DNA of 64,000 nucleotides from Auricularia sp. M13 (GCA_037042915.1 CM073201.1:310001-374000); one strand, 5' to 3'; counted from the first letter of the stretch, positions 52,762 through 63,563 are shown. Notes: generated from the letters alone by a model not told the origin. Numbers and translations: made by a program.

Positions 52762-53300
52762 CGATTCGAGGGCGCGTAGGATGTCAAGACCGGAGGATGG
52801 CTCAAGCGGTTGGGACGCGACTGACGACTGGACACTTGGCGACTGGCAGTGGAAAAGTGATAACAGCTGCGGGGCTCTATATAACCCAGGCAACTCGTGG
52901 TTCTGATGCGCAGAATTCCAAACGTGGTGCACACTCGCTAGGAGACTGACCGCCTGCGCTGATGGATTTGCGGCGAGAGAGACAACGAATGCATTCGGAG
53001 CTTGAACGTGGATGCTTCGAATCGCTGTTCTGCACCACGCTTACGTTTGCGGTTAGGAACGACTCAACCGATAACGCGCGCCGGCCGTCATCTAATCGGT
53101 TGTCTTCCCGAGAGGGGAATATTTCCTTCTTTCCAATGTCCAGTCAGCGGGACGCTTTTTTTGCGCGCTTGGCAAGATCGAAGTCGAACGAATGTTGTTC
53201 CTGCGAAGCTTCCGCGGAGATAGCGCAGCAAGTCCGGCCGGAGGTTCCAGCCCCGCCACGCCACCCTTCATCTTCGTCCGCAACCAGCTTAAACTGTACA

Positions 53301-54493
53301 ATGTTCACGATATTACTCACCAGCCTACTCGCCGCGCCGCTCATTACCGCCAGCTTCGTCGAGCCCATCGTGACGTTCGAGGAGTCCGACACGCGCGTGC
53401 AGTGCTCGCCGGCGCCTGGCCAGCTCACCTGCGCCGGCCTCGAGAATTGCCAGAACTCGGACTCATGGTGCGCTCCCCGCCGTATTTCTTGCTGCATGAG
53501 CGCTGAGCTCGCTGTAGGTGGGCGGTGGACGGCAAAGACTACCACGGCGGGCGTATGGTCGTCACTGACTCACAAGCGTCGTGTCGCGTCGACTTCCAAG
53601 GCGCGCCCAGTTTCTTGCCATTACAGCGTATATACAGCGCTGACGGCGCTGCGCAGGCACAAGCATCACGTTCTACGGCTTGCGCGTCGAGAACGGCGCG
53701 AATGGGACGTACGCCGTCGACGGCGGCGAGCGCAAGCCGTTTACTTGGGGCATCACCAACGAGCGCCTCGGCGGCGGCGTTACTGGGCTCTTCAGGTGCG
53801 CTCGCATCTCTATCATATAACTGTGGATATACTTACGCTTTGGTGCGCAGGGCGACGGGGCTGCCGTTCGGCAAACACGTGCTTGAGTTCACCGTCGACG
53901 CCGTCAAGGGCACGCTCGCCAGCGTCGATTTCTTCGCCATCACTGACCCGTCGCTGTACGCTGCACTGCTCTTGTTTATCGCCTCTGACACGTTGTGTTT
54001 AGCGAGAAAGACGTGCCGCAGCCCTCCCGCCCAGCCTCGTTCGAAGTGTACGCACCCGCCCTCTCCTCTTCCCTTCTCTCAAAGTTGACTCGATAACGCA
54101 TTTCTTTGCAGCCCACCCGCTGCGCCGACCATCCCAGCCGCACACCGTCCGGAAGTAGACGCAGCGATACCCGACCCTCACGAGCACGACGTACCCAGTT
54201 CCCCCGCATCCCCGCTCGAGCACCCCGAAGCTGCGTCCAACGGTGATTCGACCTCCTCAAGCTGCTCGCCCCTCGTCGTCGGCGCCGCATCCCTCCTGGC
54301 CGTCGCGCTCGGCGGCGGCGCGCTCTTCATGCTCTCGCGCCGCGTGCGCCGGCTCCTCCGTCGCATCCGTGCGCGTCGGGCCGCTCGGCGTGGAGTGCGT
54401 GCCAGCGAAGAGGATGAGGATGACGACAAGACTGTTGTGTTTGATATGGCGCAGGAGGAGGGCAAGCCGTTGCTCAAGGAGAGCATTGCGTAA
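53301..54493 (+). CDS. Type I membrane protein with extracellular beta-sandwich-like domain
   Basis: Six exons (53301-53467, 53518-53600, 53657-53795, 53851-53955, 54003-54047, 54112-54493) give 306 residues with consistent phases. Signal peptide: MFTILLTSLLAAPLITAS. The lumenal domain has CSPAPGQLTC, WWAVDGKDYHGG, ASCRVDF, GTSITFYGLRVENG, TYAVDG, HVLEFTVDA and ASVDFFAI; this spacing resembles the galactose-binding-like domains common in agaricomycete surface proteins. A Pro/Ser/Glu-rich stalk leads to one membrane span (LVVGAASLLAVALGGGALFML) and an Arg-rich stop-transfer (SRRVRRLLRRIRARRAARR). An acidic cytoplasmic tail ending GKPLLKESIA follows. Role unknown; possibly wall sensing or adhesion. 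The second intron (53601-53656) begins with GC rather than GT. Confidence 0.75.
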
Positions 54494-55656
54494 CTCCTTT
54501 AGAGCACATAGCTATCTGCGATGGGGTCTGAACATCTGAGATGTGCGTACTGCTGTAGGTGTGAATGTGATGGTGTGATTGATACACAGTTGTCGTGAGT
54601 GCCAGTTGCCTGTGGGCCGCGGCAAGCTTTCAATGAAGGTGCTTCCGACCTCGCGTACCCGTCGGTCTCCCGTTGTTGCCCGCCTCCTCATTTGTGGTCC
54701 CTGTTCCATGGACTTCTCGTTAATACCTGAACGGATTCGAGTCTTTGCAACCCGTTGTCCGCACTCGTTTGGGATCGCTTGTGCCACGCTGCGCCTGGGG
54801 ACGAGAACTACTTATCGCTTGTTCCAATACGTCGCAACGACCTTGTCCGTCCCGATAACTGAAGAACGTCCGCACAACGGAATACTCAAGTATAAAAACC
54901 AGTCGCGAATGCAAACCCAGAGTGTCATCCCTCTGACATTGGCACACACAGACCCGCACGCTCGCCATCTTCGCTCAGGCTCTTGGACCGCTATATGCAC
55001 CCCACGCCACACGCTGCCCTCATCCGCCTTCAAACTTGAGGAGCACTCCCCGAAGCTGTGGACATTCCGTGCGCGAGGGGGACGGCTCTGCGTGCCGCGG
55101 AGTGTGAGTGTCGTGCGCCTTCCGCTTCCCCTCAGTCGAACTTGAAGTATCTAAAAGCTCATCTTGGCTTAGATTCTCGCCACTCATATCGCTCCTGGAC
55201 GTCGGCTGCAATTCCTCAAACGACGGAGACTGGGCCCTTCATGGTCAGAGGAGGTTTGCACGTTCCGCCTCATTCGCACTCATATGACGAACACCAAGCT
55301 GTGGGCCTCGCTGAAGCCTCGGAGTCGATGCCCACTTGCACCGCGCGCAGCTCGTCCGTGGACGCAGGCTACGGGCGCGCGGGGTATACGGAGGCGACGG
55401 AGGAGCACCGGCGTCGTCTCGTACGAAATCATCTGTCTCACCGGATGTCACTCTCAGTGGAACACTCAATGCGGTCTCCAAGACCGTGACACAAACAACG
55501 TTTCGTCCAACTTTACAACCAACGCGGCCCAGACTGCGGAGACATCGGCATGCCCGAGGGACGTTGCACCGAATGTTAACGTTGTTCGTAGGAATATAGA
55601 TGGCTGTGACATTAACAAAAGCTTGTATAACATGCTGTTAAATGCCTGTTGTCATG
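54494..55656. other. Intergenic, possible unresolved coding exon near 55.2-55.4 kb
   Basis: A plus-strand frame around 55235-55450 (GGLHVPPHSHSYDEHQAVGL, then HRRRLVRNHLSHRM) looks more protein-like than its surroundings, but I cannot connect it to a start, splice sites or a family. Confidence 0.35.
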
Positions 55657-55728
55657 TCCTTCGTAGTCTAACGGCTAAGATACGTGTCTCTCACACACGC
55701 GACCCGGGTTCGACTCCCGGCGGGGGAA
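55657..55728 (+). tRNA. tRNA-Glu (anticodon CUC)
   Basis: 72 nt fold into a full cloverleaf. Acceptor TCCTTCG pairs with CGGGGGA; D arm GTCT/AGAT; anticodon stem CGTGT/ACACG with loop CTCTCAC, so anticodon CTC (reads GAG); T arm CCGGG-TTCGACT-CCCGG; discriminator A. No intron. B-box-like GGGTTCGACTC is intact. A short T run (gatttt) follows, as for Pol III termination. Confidence 0.93.
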
Positions 55729-56353
55729 GCACTTGATTTTCTGTTGCTTTTACCCGTTCTGAGCGCGGAATTGCATGGCACTTGGTTTTTTTGCTGAAAC
55801 ACGTCCCACTTTGTTGTCCCTACATATTTGACAAATTTTTACGGGAGTTTGCCGGACAAATTGCCGCTGGGAAGTTTGGTCCAGCTTCAGAGCCGGTAAT
55901 AATATTTGCGCAAGTGTCAATGGGAAACACTGGACATGGGGTCAGTTTAAATTTGTAGCGACATAGAACCACCGTGGCTAAGCACATATTTCAGACATAG
56001 CGGTAGCGCATTGACATCCCACATGCAAAATAGGTGATGTACAGTATCAGTGTGTCCAGAGCGGCTCTGGCCTGCAAACCATGGCAACGCACGCTTGACT
56101 TCTTGAGCGTATGCGGAAGACGGCGCGCGGCATCGTTGCCCGGAAGCGATTGGAATTGCTCAAACTTGACTCGAGGCCTCAGGCCCTGCATCCGAGCCGA
56201 GCAACTGCTTCAAAAACGCCTCTGCATTCGGTGATCGACCGAGGAACGCCTGCAAGTCCAGAAAGAACAGTGTCATCAGCGCCATTCGCAGTCCCCCGGC
56301 GATTAGCTGAACAACTCAGCCAAACTAGCACCTTGACGCACCATGAGTCCATC
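55729..56353. other. Intergenic, no gene recognised
   Basis: AT-richer stretch between the tRNA and the peptidase relic; short frames without motifs. Confidence 0.5.
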
Positions 56354-56765
56354 TCATCGCGACTCCCGCCCGGGCATCTCCTCGCGGTAGCGTCTCCCCG
56401 CGGCGGGGCTGAGCGGGTCCGCGGCGAAGACGGTGGCGAACATGTCGGTGGCGAAGACGAGCGAGTAGGTGTAGCTGTAGTAGCCTGCGTCGTAGCCGCC
56501 CATCAGGTGCGGGAAGGCGCCGTGGCCGGGCGCGGGCGGTGAGGGCCCCTTGACGAGCGCTGTGGCGTCGTGCAGCTGGCCCCAGAGTTGGGTGTAGTCT
56601 TGGCTGGCTGATTATTGCGAGGAGTGAGTGAGATGTGGTGAGAATAGGAGGGGCAGCGAGGGAGGAGCAGCGGACCTTTGTTGGTGTGCGCGACGATGTC
56701 GAACTTGGCGTGGAGAGCTGGCGCAGCGTCGCGAGTCCGATATTGACGTGGCGACTGCACGTGAT
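56354..56765 (-). pseudogene. C-terminal relic of an M3-family metallopeptidase gene
   Basis: The translation holds HVNIGLATLRQ, then in another frame LHAKFDIVAHTNK. After an intron-like gap (GTCCGC...CTCAC...CAG) come QDYTQLWGQLHD...LVKGP and GHGAFPHLMGGYDAGYYSYTYSLVFATDMFATVF, then ADPLSPAAGRRYREEM. This matches the C-terminal end of thimet oligopeptidase/saccharolysin-type peptidases. The HExxH zinc site and some 550 upstream residues are absent: the next gene's stop lies only 150 bp further. A one-base indel separates LRQ from LHAKFD. A dead fragment. Confidence 0.7.
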
Positions 56766-56919
56766 CAGAACATGACTCAAGTTGCTGTCCTCGCAGAAAG
56801 CCCAATTAACCTTACGTACCTATTTTGCGACCCATGATAATACATGGATGAGAACCTGGAGATAGGCGACTTTGTGTCCCCCCTGCCTGAGCTGTTGGTC
56901 TATGCATGCCAATCGTTCG

Positions 56920-58302
56920 TCATGATTCATAAGATTTAATTACATTCATTTGTTCAAAGTTATTCTGCGGGTTTAGGATTCCACAGCGTGAATAAACCCA
57001 GCGTATTTTCGCCTTGGCCTCGAGAAATGCGCCTCGAGCAAACGCCGTCGTTGCTTCCCCTGACAGCGCCAGCGGCGACGGAGAGGCATCATCCAGTGAG
57101 ACAGTTTTGAGCTTCGGGCACAAAAGTGGAGCCGGTACAGTTGGGAAGGATGAGGAGTCAATATCGAGGCGGATGTGGAAGTGTGTTAAAGAATGTAAGC
57201 GCGGGAGAGCCCCACATATGCGCAGCCAAAGGGAAGCATCCATGTCGCAACGCACAATGCGTTCGGCTACATCTGGAGACTGAAATATGTGGCGTGCCAT
57301 CGCTGGAAATAGGTCGCGCTGCAAAGAGGTCTCAAATTCGCGTTCGCGGAAGTCTGAGGTGTTCAAAATGCGAATTTTTCCGAAGTCCTGTTTCGTGTTG
57401 AGGACGACGAGCCTCAGTGCGCCCGATAAGTGCGCCACCGAAAGGCGGACTGGGGTAGAACTAGGGAGGAAAATCAAGATTCTCGGTATACGGGCACAGT
57501 TTATCTGCGAGAGTAGACTGATAACCGCGCGGGAGGAGCAGCGCAGAAATGACAAGGCGCTCAGACGGGTGATTTGGTCGCGAAATTGGTCTGAGCGAAG
57601 GCATTGCGTCACGTCCATACGCCGACAATGAAAGACCACCTCCTGTGGTTCGAAGAAGTCCAGCAACGCGCGGGAAGGCACAAATCCTTCCCTGCCAACG
57701 TCATAGCCTATATAGAGCCGCTGCAGGCGAAGCTGGGCGAACGAGCATCTCGGTTCGTGGAGGCGGCGCTGAGAGGGGAGTGAAAGATTGTGTAAAACCA
57801 ACTCCCGAAGGTTTGGTGCGTCGTGATTGAAGGTGTCTTCATCCAGGTATGGCAGCGCGTCTACCCTCAAGTCGGAGTCGGCGACCTCCAGACAAAGGTT
57901 GAAAGATCAAAGCATCGGCGCACTACGTAGCAGGCCGCCCTGAAAAAAGACCCAATGGTCTTCATATAAGCGCAAATTTAGGTGCAGAGTATGAGAAATG
58001 TGAATTTCCACGAGCGAAATGAGCGCGAGCAACCCGTCATCCCTGTGCCGCTCAGTGAGCACGATGATGATCGAGATCGGGCGTCCATTGAATGCTGCGA
58101 GCCGAATTTTGAGAAAGGAAACGGCGCGTGAGTCTGCCTTTGACGCGTAAAGACGAGACCAGAACGTGCGGTGGTTCATAGCGATACTGCGCCATCGCTG
58201 CGAAGCCAGGCTGGCATTGAGCAAGTACGGCAGCCTCAAATAGTCCATGATGTGGTCTATGGCCTCCACTGGCAGGCGCTGCGTGTAGTCGTGCAGGCTC
58301 AT
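56920..58302 (-). pseudogene. F-box gene interrupted by one in-frame stop
   Basis: From ATG 58302: MSLHDYTQRLPVEAIDHIMDYLRLPYLLNASLASQRWRSIAMNHRTFW gives a good F-box. The frame runs to TGA at 57909-57907 (after LLRSAPML) and continues open in the same frame (SFNLCLEVADSDL...) for 316 more codons to 56920, with leucine-rich segments (LRELVLHNLSL, LPRLHSLTHFHIRLD). No intron borders surround the TGA. CGA to TGA is a simple C-to-T change, so this is most likely a recent nonsense mutation in an SCF adaptor gene. It differs from the other F-box genes here apart from the F-box itself. A short functional form of 131 residues is possible but less likely. Confidence 0.7.
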
Positions 58303-58578
58303 TGTAGAACGAGACCGAAGAGGTGCGGCTGAGTTCAAAAGCTGCTGACTCTTGCGCACCACCTCAACCGATGTGAGTACTCTCTCAATTGTCCCTGTAA
58401 TCACATGGCTCCGCTTCACAAGGGAACTGCAGACAAAAAGCAGTGACAACGCAGTCCTTTGTTTTTGTGCTCTAACCTGTACCAGCCTGTACCGGGCCGG
58501 TAAAATAGTGTCACTTTACTGCCAGGCGCACAATGAGAGAAATTGTGAGAAAAACGCCATGACGTCCTCAAAGCTCGG
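58303..58578. other. Upstream region of the interrupted F-box gene
   Basis: Contains the target duplication CTCGG (58574-58578) of the TRIM-like element; nothing else recognised. Confidence 0.5.
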
Positions 58579-58765
58579 TGTCAGAATGTCTTCTGGTTGC
58601 GTGCTTGTAGTGCCCTCGGCAACCTCCGTTCGCTGTATAGTACACCGGGATGTGCCATAGGTAGTCTTTGCCGCGAATCACGAAGTACCCCTCGCCGGCT
58701 TGCTCACAGCGTCCAACGACCCGAGCCCCAGGCGACGCGTCACTGTCCAACGACAGTTCTTGACA
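58579..58765 (+). repeat. 5' LTR of the TRIM-like element
   Basis: 187 bp. Against the other LTR it differs at four places, each a transition within a CpG context. Confidence 0.9.
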
Positions 58766-59787
58766 TTCGCGGCCGGTGACCAGCCACCCAGCGCGGTGCA
58801 GTGAGGCCTGCACACCAACCTCCTCGGCTTGACCGCCGTGACTGCCGTTGCTTGACCGCTCGGCCGCAGGATGGGCAACTGCGTCATCAAGCCAGGCAGC
58901 AGGTGGTTGCTGCCGCCCTGTGATGCGTGGCTGGCATGCAGGGTTTGCCCGGTGTTCGGGCTTGTGGAATCGTGAGCCGCTCCTGCCTTGCAGTTGAGCT
59001 TCTGCGCATTTTTTGGCGCATCTGTGCTTCCAGGCACGTCCCCCGCACACCTCATTGTGCATTCTGGTGCCGGTCCCGCACCTCTGTTCATCCTCGGCGA
59101 CTTGTCCCTTGCTCGCCGTCTCGTCCATCCCCCCCCCGTCGTTTTCCGCAGTCGGCACCCCACTTCTGGACCGGCCGACTCACGACACTCTGGGCTGTCA
59201 CTTGCCCACTACTTGCCCTCATTCCTCTTCACTCGTTTGGGCTCCACTTCGACTCGCTGTGCCTTTGCCCGCATCATCCTCCTCGCATCCCGTTGCCAAC
59301 CCTGCTCGGCGTCAGCACCCACCAACGCCAGCAACCTTGGGCTGTTATGCCCCACCTCGACCTCCTTTGGCCTGGACTCCCTGCTTGCCCCCTGGACCTG
59401 CAGTCCATCAGGATTGGCACTGCCACATGCTTAGTCATCCTAATGCCAGCCAGTCCAGCCCGATGGCATTTCCGCCACGGCCACCACCAGCGCACCCCCG
59501 CCATTGCCGCCACTGCCAACACCTTTGCCACCGCTGTTGCCGTTGCTGCTGCCATTGCTGTTGTCGCCGCTGCCCACTGTGCCTGCTGCTGGTGCCAAGA
59601 CCGCCGCCATGCCATTGTGGCCGTGAGCGCTTCTGTTCACTCCATGCACCTTCAGGGAGGGTTGCTGGATTCAGGGAGGGTTTTGTTGTTCTGTTTGCCA
59701 TGTTCTTTTCTTCTGTGTTCCTGTTGCTTCGCTCGTTTGTTTTCTTTTGCCGTTCTTGCCTCGGCACTCTCTTCGCTCGAGGGAGGG

Positions 59788-59974
59788 TGTCAGAATGTCT
59801 TCTGGTTGCGTGCTTGTAGTGCCCTCAGCAACCTCCGTTCGCTGTATAGTACACCGGGATGTGCCGTAGGTAGTCTTTGCCGCGAATCACAAAGTACCCC
59901 TCGCCGGCTTGCTCACAGCGTCCAACGACCCGAGCCCCAGGTGACGCGTCACTGTCCAACGACAGTTCTTGACA
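59788..59974 (+). repeat. 3' LTR of the TRIM-like element
   Basis: 187 bp, followed directly by CTCGG. Differences from the left LTR include tcggc/tcagc, cacgaa/cacaaa and ggcgac/ggtgac. Confidence 0.9.
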
Positions 59975-60108
59975 CTCGGCTATCTGCCAGACTATAGCAT
60001 CCTGCCGCGTACTCTACTGCGTTTGAGCATCCCAACTGAATCAGTGCAGTATTCAAATGCACACAAGTCTCTAATACAAAGAACTCCTGCAGCTGACTCC
60101 TTGCTGCA

Positions 60109-61551
60109 TCAGTCTCGGGGAGCTACGGTGATGCTTTCGAAATATCCCCAGATGCGTCTCAGGTCGCCGACGATGGTGACTCCTTTGAGCCGCATCTCCA
60201 CTCCTCGGCGAGCCGCACAGCGAAGCATGCTTCCCATCAAATAGGCTACCTCGTCTACTTCCAACTCGGCGTCCCCATAGTGCCCAACGAGTTCAATGTA
60301 CCGCAGAGATGGGAGGCGCATGGCTCCGTCCAAATTGATATCAAGTACGGTTTCGCGGCACAGAGTCAACGACAGCGTCTCGATGCCAGCCAGCATGGTC
60401 CCTGGGAAGAGTGAAAGAAAGAAGTTCCACGCGACTTCGTGATCCGAGAGCGCCAGGCGCACAATGCGATGTGCCGTCGTCGCAAACTTAGGAATAAACG
60501 AGGGTATACGCATAGCAATGAGCTCCCTCGTAAACCCGCCGCAATCGAGTTCAAGACTGTGCGTGAAGGTGCGGCTGCGCATTCGCGATGCATCGTAGAC
60601 AGAGCAATACAAGCTGATACTGTTCTTGCCAGTGATGTCCAGCGATAGATGGGGACTATTGTCCAAGTGCGAAAGCATCAGCCCCAGCGTCTCGCCGTCC
60701 ACGTCAGTCGTATCGACGCAGACGCTGACCATAGCAGCATGCGAGAGAGCGCGGACGGCGATGGCAGTGTCTGAATCGTCATTCACGCACGTGATGGCTA
60801 GATGGCGCAGATTGGCGGACTGCGGTGGAGGACAGGCGCCCCAGGACGCCCTAGTCATGTCGCGAGTGTTCGCCAAGATGTATAATTCTTGCAACTCGGG
60901 GCAGTTGATGAAAAAGCGTTCGGGATGCAGCTCCCGACCGCTGGTTTGGACCTCCAGTTCATGTCTAATGATGCGCACAGACGCGAAGGCTGAAAGAGGA
61001 GTCGGCGGGAGGCGAAAGGAGGCGACAGCGAGCTCCGTGAGTTTGGGAGCGAAGCCTAGAAACAAATCGAGGGGAAGGGTCTGCACGACTGCTTGGCGTG
61101 TTTCCCGGCGGACCTCGATATTCAGACTCTTTAGCTCGGGAGCTGGACCCATCAATGCCGTGAAAAGGTCAGGGACGAAGCGGTCGTAAATGACAACAGT
61201 CAGGGTCACCAAACGCTGCAAGCGGACATTTATTTCTGGAAGAACGTCGTCGCGGATGCCCTGATCAGAGATTTTGAGTGACATGACGAGGAACATGAGC
61301 AGACAAATCGGTCTGCCTGGCTTGGCGGAAAGCCTGTCACGGAAGAATTGGATGTTCGAGTCCAATGCCAAACCCCATGCTGAGCCACCATCGGAGCGGA
61401 TCTTGCAACAGTATGTGGGGTGCGCACGGGCCTCGGCACGCCACATGCGCGAGACATGGGAGGCACGAAGCATGTCATCCAGGTGCAGGTTATCCATGAC
61501 TCTGCCGATAAGCTCGGGCGGAAGTCGAAGGCGGGTCACTGTCTGCGACAT
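60109..61551 (-). CDS. F-box protein, single exon (paralogue 3)
   Basis: 480 residues from ATG 61551 (MSQTVTRLRLPPELIGRVMDNL), the position matching paralogue 2; an upstream in-frame Met at 61674 adds 41 unconserved residues and was not chosen. F-box: LPPELIGRVMDNLHLDDMLRASHVSRMWRAEARAHPTYC. The remaining leucine-rich body aligns with paralogue 2 along its length without large gaps, including the C-terminal LEVDEVAYLMGSML and KGVTIVGDLRRIWGYFESITVAPRD. Probable SCF adaptor. Its neighbour upstream in the same direction is the EthD-like copy 2, as in the inverted block at 47-50 kb. The TRIM-like element sits about 130 bp past its stop. Confidence 0.87.
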   Translation of the reverse strand: MSQTVTRLRLPPELIGRVMDNLHLDDMLRASHVSRMWRAEARAHPTYCCKIRSDGGSAWGLALDSNIQFFRDRLSAKPGRPICLLMFLVMSLKISDQGIRDDVLPEINVRLQRLVTLTVVIYDRFVPDLFTALMGPAPELKSLNIEVRRETRQAVVQTLPLDLFLGFAPKLTELAVASFRLPPTPLSAFASVRIIRHELEVQTSGRELHPERFFINCPELQELYILANTRDMTRASWGACPPPQSANLRHLAITCVNDDSDTAIAVRALSHAAMVSVCVDTTDVDGETLGLMLSHLDNSPHLSLDITGKNSISLYCSVYDASRMRSRTFTHSLELDCGGFTRELIAMRIPSFIPKFATTAHRIVRLALSDHEVAWNFFLSLFPGTMLAGIETLSLTLCRETVLDINLDGAMRLPSLRYIELVGHYGDAELEVDEVAYLMGSMLRCAARRGVEMRLKGVTIVGDLRRIWGYFESITVAPRD

Positions 61552-61993
61552 GGGAACCAGCTTTCGAGGGCTTCGAGCACAGTGACTGTGATGATGATGA
61601 CGGAACGGGAAAGAGATGTGATACGGAGACAATGCATCCGAGGCCTGTTGACTTCGCGAGTGTGTCAGTGGCACTAAGGCAGTCGCTATGATGGGTAGGC
61701 ACCTTAGTTTATTGAAGGCGCTGATCGTTCAGGTTTAACCGATAAGGAGCGGCGCCTGCTATCATGCAGACGTCGGCAGCGAGAAGAATTTGAACGTGGT
61801 CAAAATCGCCGACGCGGTTCGGACGGAGCTTGAATAGTCGGACGTATCGGGCATCTGGTGTATCAAAGTCCGACTCAGCGCCTCGAGCTCGTGCGGGAAC
61901 GAGTCCAAAAGGCTTCGTCAAGCAAAACGCGACATCCATTGGTTACAGTGTCAACATGGCACTAGCCGTTGGATACAGCAGGCTCGCGTAGCG
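61552..61993. other. Spacer with a possible 76-codon frame
   Basis: A minus-strand frame at 61939-61709 (MDVAFCLTKPFGLVPARARG...) looks plausible in composition but has no recognised family and no counterpart in the other copy of the block. Confidence 0.35.
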
Positions 61994-62557
61994 TCACTTT
62001 TTCTTCCAAACCTGCAGCACCCTGCGATCTACGAACTCTGCTTTATCAACGATCTTCTTTCTCCATCCGGTACTCCTGGCCGCCTTGTACTCGGCGCTAT
62101 CAAACGACTCCCTGCTCGTGTACTCGTGCACGGCCATGACGGTCCCGTCGGCATCACCAAGCTTATAGCGCCAGCTGCGCACCCATCCCGGCGTAGCCCT
62201 CAGCATAGGTTGGTGCTCCTCATTGTACCAGCGCTCGAGCTCTGGCCCATCAGGATGCACGAAGTTGACTAGGATTGCGACCCGCGGTTGCAGCCCGGCC
62301 GTTCGGGGAATAGACGGGTCGGGGTCGCTCAGCGAGTCGTATGTGAGCGTCCATGCGCCATCTGGAGAGCTGAACACCCCCATCCAGGTCGGAGTCCGCG
62401 CGTCTATTGCCTTGTACAGGGTCCCGCCTTCATGGCGACTGCATTTTCCTGATACACCGTGTCATCTCTCCGCTACCGTACGGCTCTGCACTGGCCTGGA
62501 CGTACGCAGGAACTCTTCTTCTGAGTTGCTCGAGATGTACTCGAACCGCGCAGCCAT
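61994..62557 (-). CDS. Dimeric alpha/beta-barrel (EthD-like) protein, copy 2
   Basis: Exons 62557-62506 and 62448-61994, intron 57 nt (GTACGT...ATGAC...CAG), give 168 residues: MAARFEYISSNSEEEFL joined to RKCSRHEGGTLYKAIDARTPTWMGVF. Core: RVAILVNFVHPDGPELERWYNEEHQPMLRATPGWVRSWRYKLGD...VMAVHEYTSRESF, ending VLQVWKKK. The N-terminus MxARFEY, the intron position and the C-terminus match copy 1 at 47112-47670. Predicted small soluble dimer; reaction unknown. Confidence 0.78.
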
Positions 62558-63475
62558 AGCTCTTGAGTGATAGCGCGGCGTGCAGGCAAGCACTGGCAGC
62601 AATATCGGCACGGACCTCCCCGAAGGAACTCACCAACTGCATCCCGTCGATGCCGCCCCGGCCCCGCCAGTGCCCGGGTTCGCTTGCAGAGTGGGGTTCT
62701 CATACCGAATGAGCTGAGAGCATTGTGGCTGGATGCAGGATCGCTTGCACAAATGAACCGGGCTTGCAGTTACTCGCCGATACGTTCATTCTACGGCCCT
62801 TCATGCGGATGTCTGCTCGAAGACTTATGTCTCTGGAACCACTTTCTCTTGGCTGGCTGGTTCTAGCAGACCATAACGAATCCCTTGTCACTATCGGTGC
62901 CACCTCCTCGAACTTGGCCTTACAACAGCCCGCCGTTTGAGGCACAAATCTCTTCTGACCCTTATTATCTGCCACATTCAGGCGCCTGTCCTCACAGGTA
63001 CATAAACGAAGTTTAACGGGGCAGCTCCCTCGCATTTCCACGTCGCAGTATCTGTATGCATCCCACGCCAGTCCCATTTCCAGCTGCGCGTCTTCCGGAC
63101 GGTGGATTCTTTTACCCATTGTTGAGGGTTAAGCCGTGCAAGCACCATGCAGTGAGCCCTCCCATCCATGACCTCCATTTTTTGCAACCAATCTCAGCTG
63201 GGGTGATGTACTGTAGTGTTTACGGTCAAACCTGGGATCCAGTGCGTTGCGTCCATTCATGGCCACCTTGGCTACCGTGTCAACCTCTCGAGAAGCCCAA
63301 CTTTGGACTGGTAGCTCCGTGGCGAAGCGTAGTTTAACGGACAGGGAGGTCGGGGCATTGTTTCCTGCTGCCACGGTCGTCCGAATTGGGCTTGGACCCG
63401 TTAGCGAACTGCTCGTGGTCGCGTTCAGATTATGAGCTCGTCGCTTCAGCAACGTAGACCACGCATTGGAGAGCG
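62558..63475. other. Intergenic, no gene recognised
   Basis: Frames of 70-140 codons on both strands (for example 63119-62700, minus) have no motif. The right part should include the promoter of the zinc-finger gene. Confidence 0.45.
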
Positions 63476-63481
63476 TATAAA
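63476..63481 (+). promoter_or_regulatory. TATA box candidate for the zinc-finger gene
   Basis: TATAAA lies 88 bp before the ATG at 63564, and a CT-rich initiator-like stretch (ctctctctctcattcctc) lies between them: the usual fungal promoter layout. Confidence 0.6.
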
Positions 63482-63563
63482 GCGTAGGAGGGAGATCGAG
63501 AGCAGGCAATAGGCCCAGCATTGCACATCTCCCTCTCTCTCTCATTCCTCGCTTTTGCACGTC

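Larger units (their letters stand above)
58579..59974 (+). mobile_element. TRIM-like short LTR element, non-autonomous
   Basis: Two 187-bp direct repeats (58579-58765 and 59788-59974) start TGTCAG and end TTGACA. They are flanked by the 5-bp duplication CTCGG at 58574-58578 and 59975-59979. A purine tract (cgagggaggg, 59778-59787) lies immediately before the right repeat, so the element runs left to right. The roughly 1.0-kb interior is pyrimidine- and trinucleotide-rich, has no gag or pol motif, and needs enzymes from another element. The two LTRs differ at four positions. Confidence 0.88.

Noticed and set aside
59013-59819. ORFs of 268 and 356 codons inside the TRIM-like element
   Set aside because: Low-complexity Pro/His/Cys sequence over trinucleotide-like repeats, overlapping in different frames, with no gag, protease or RT motif.
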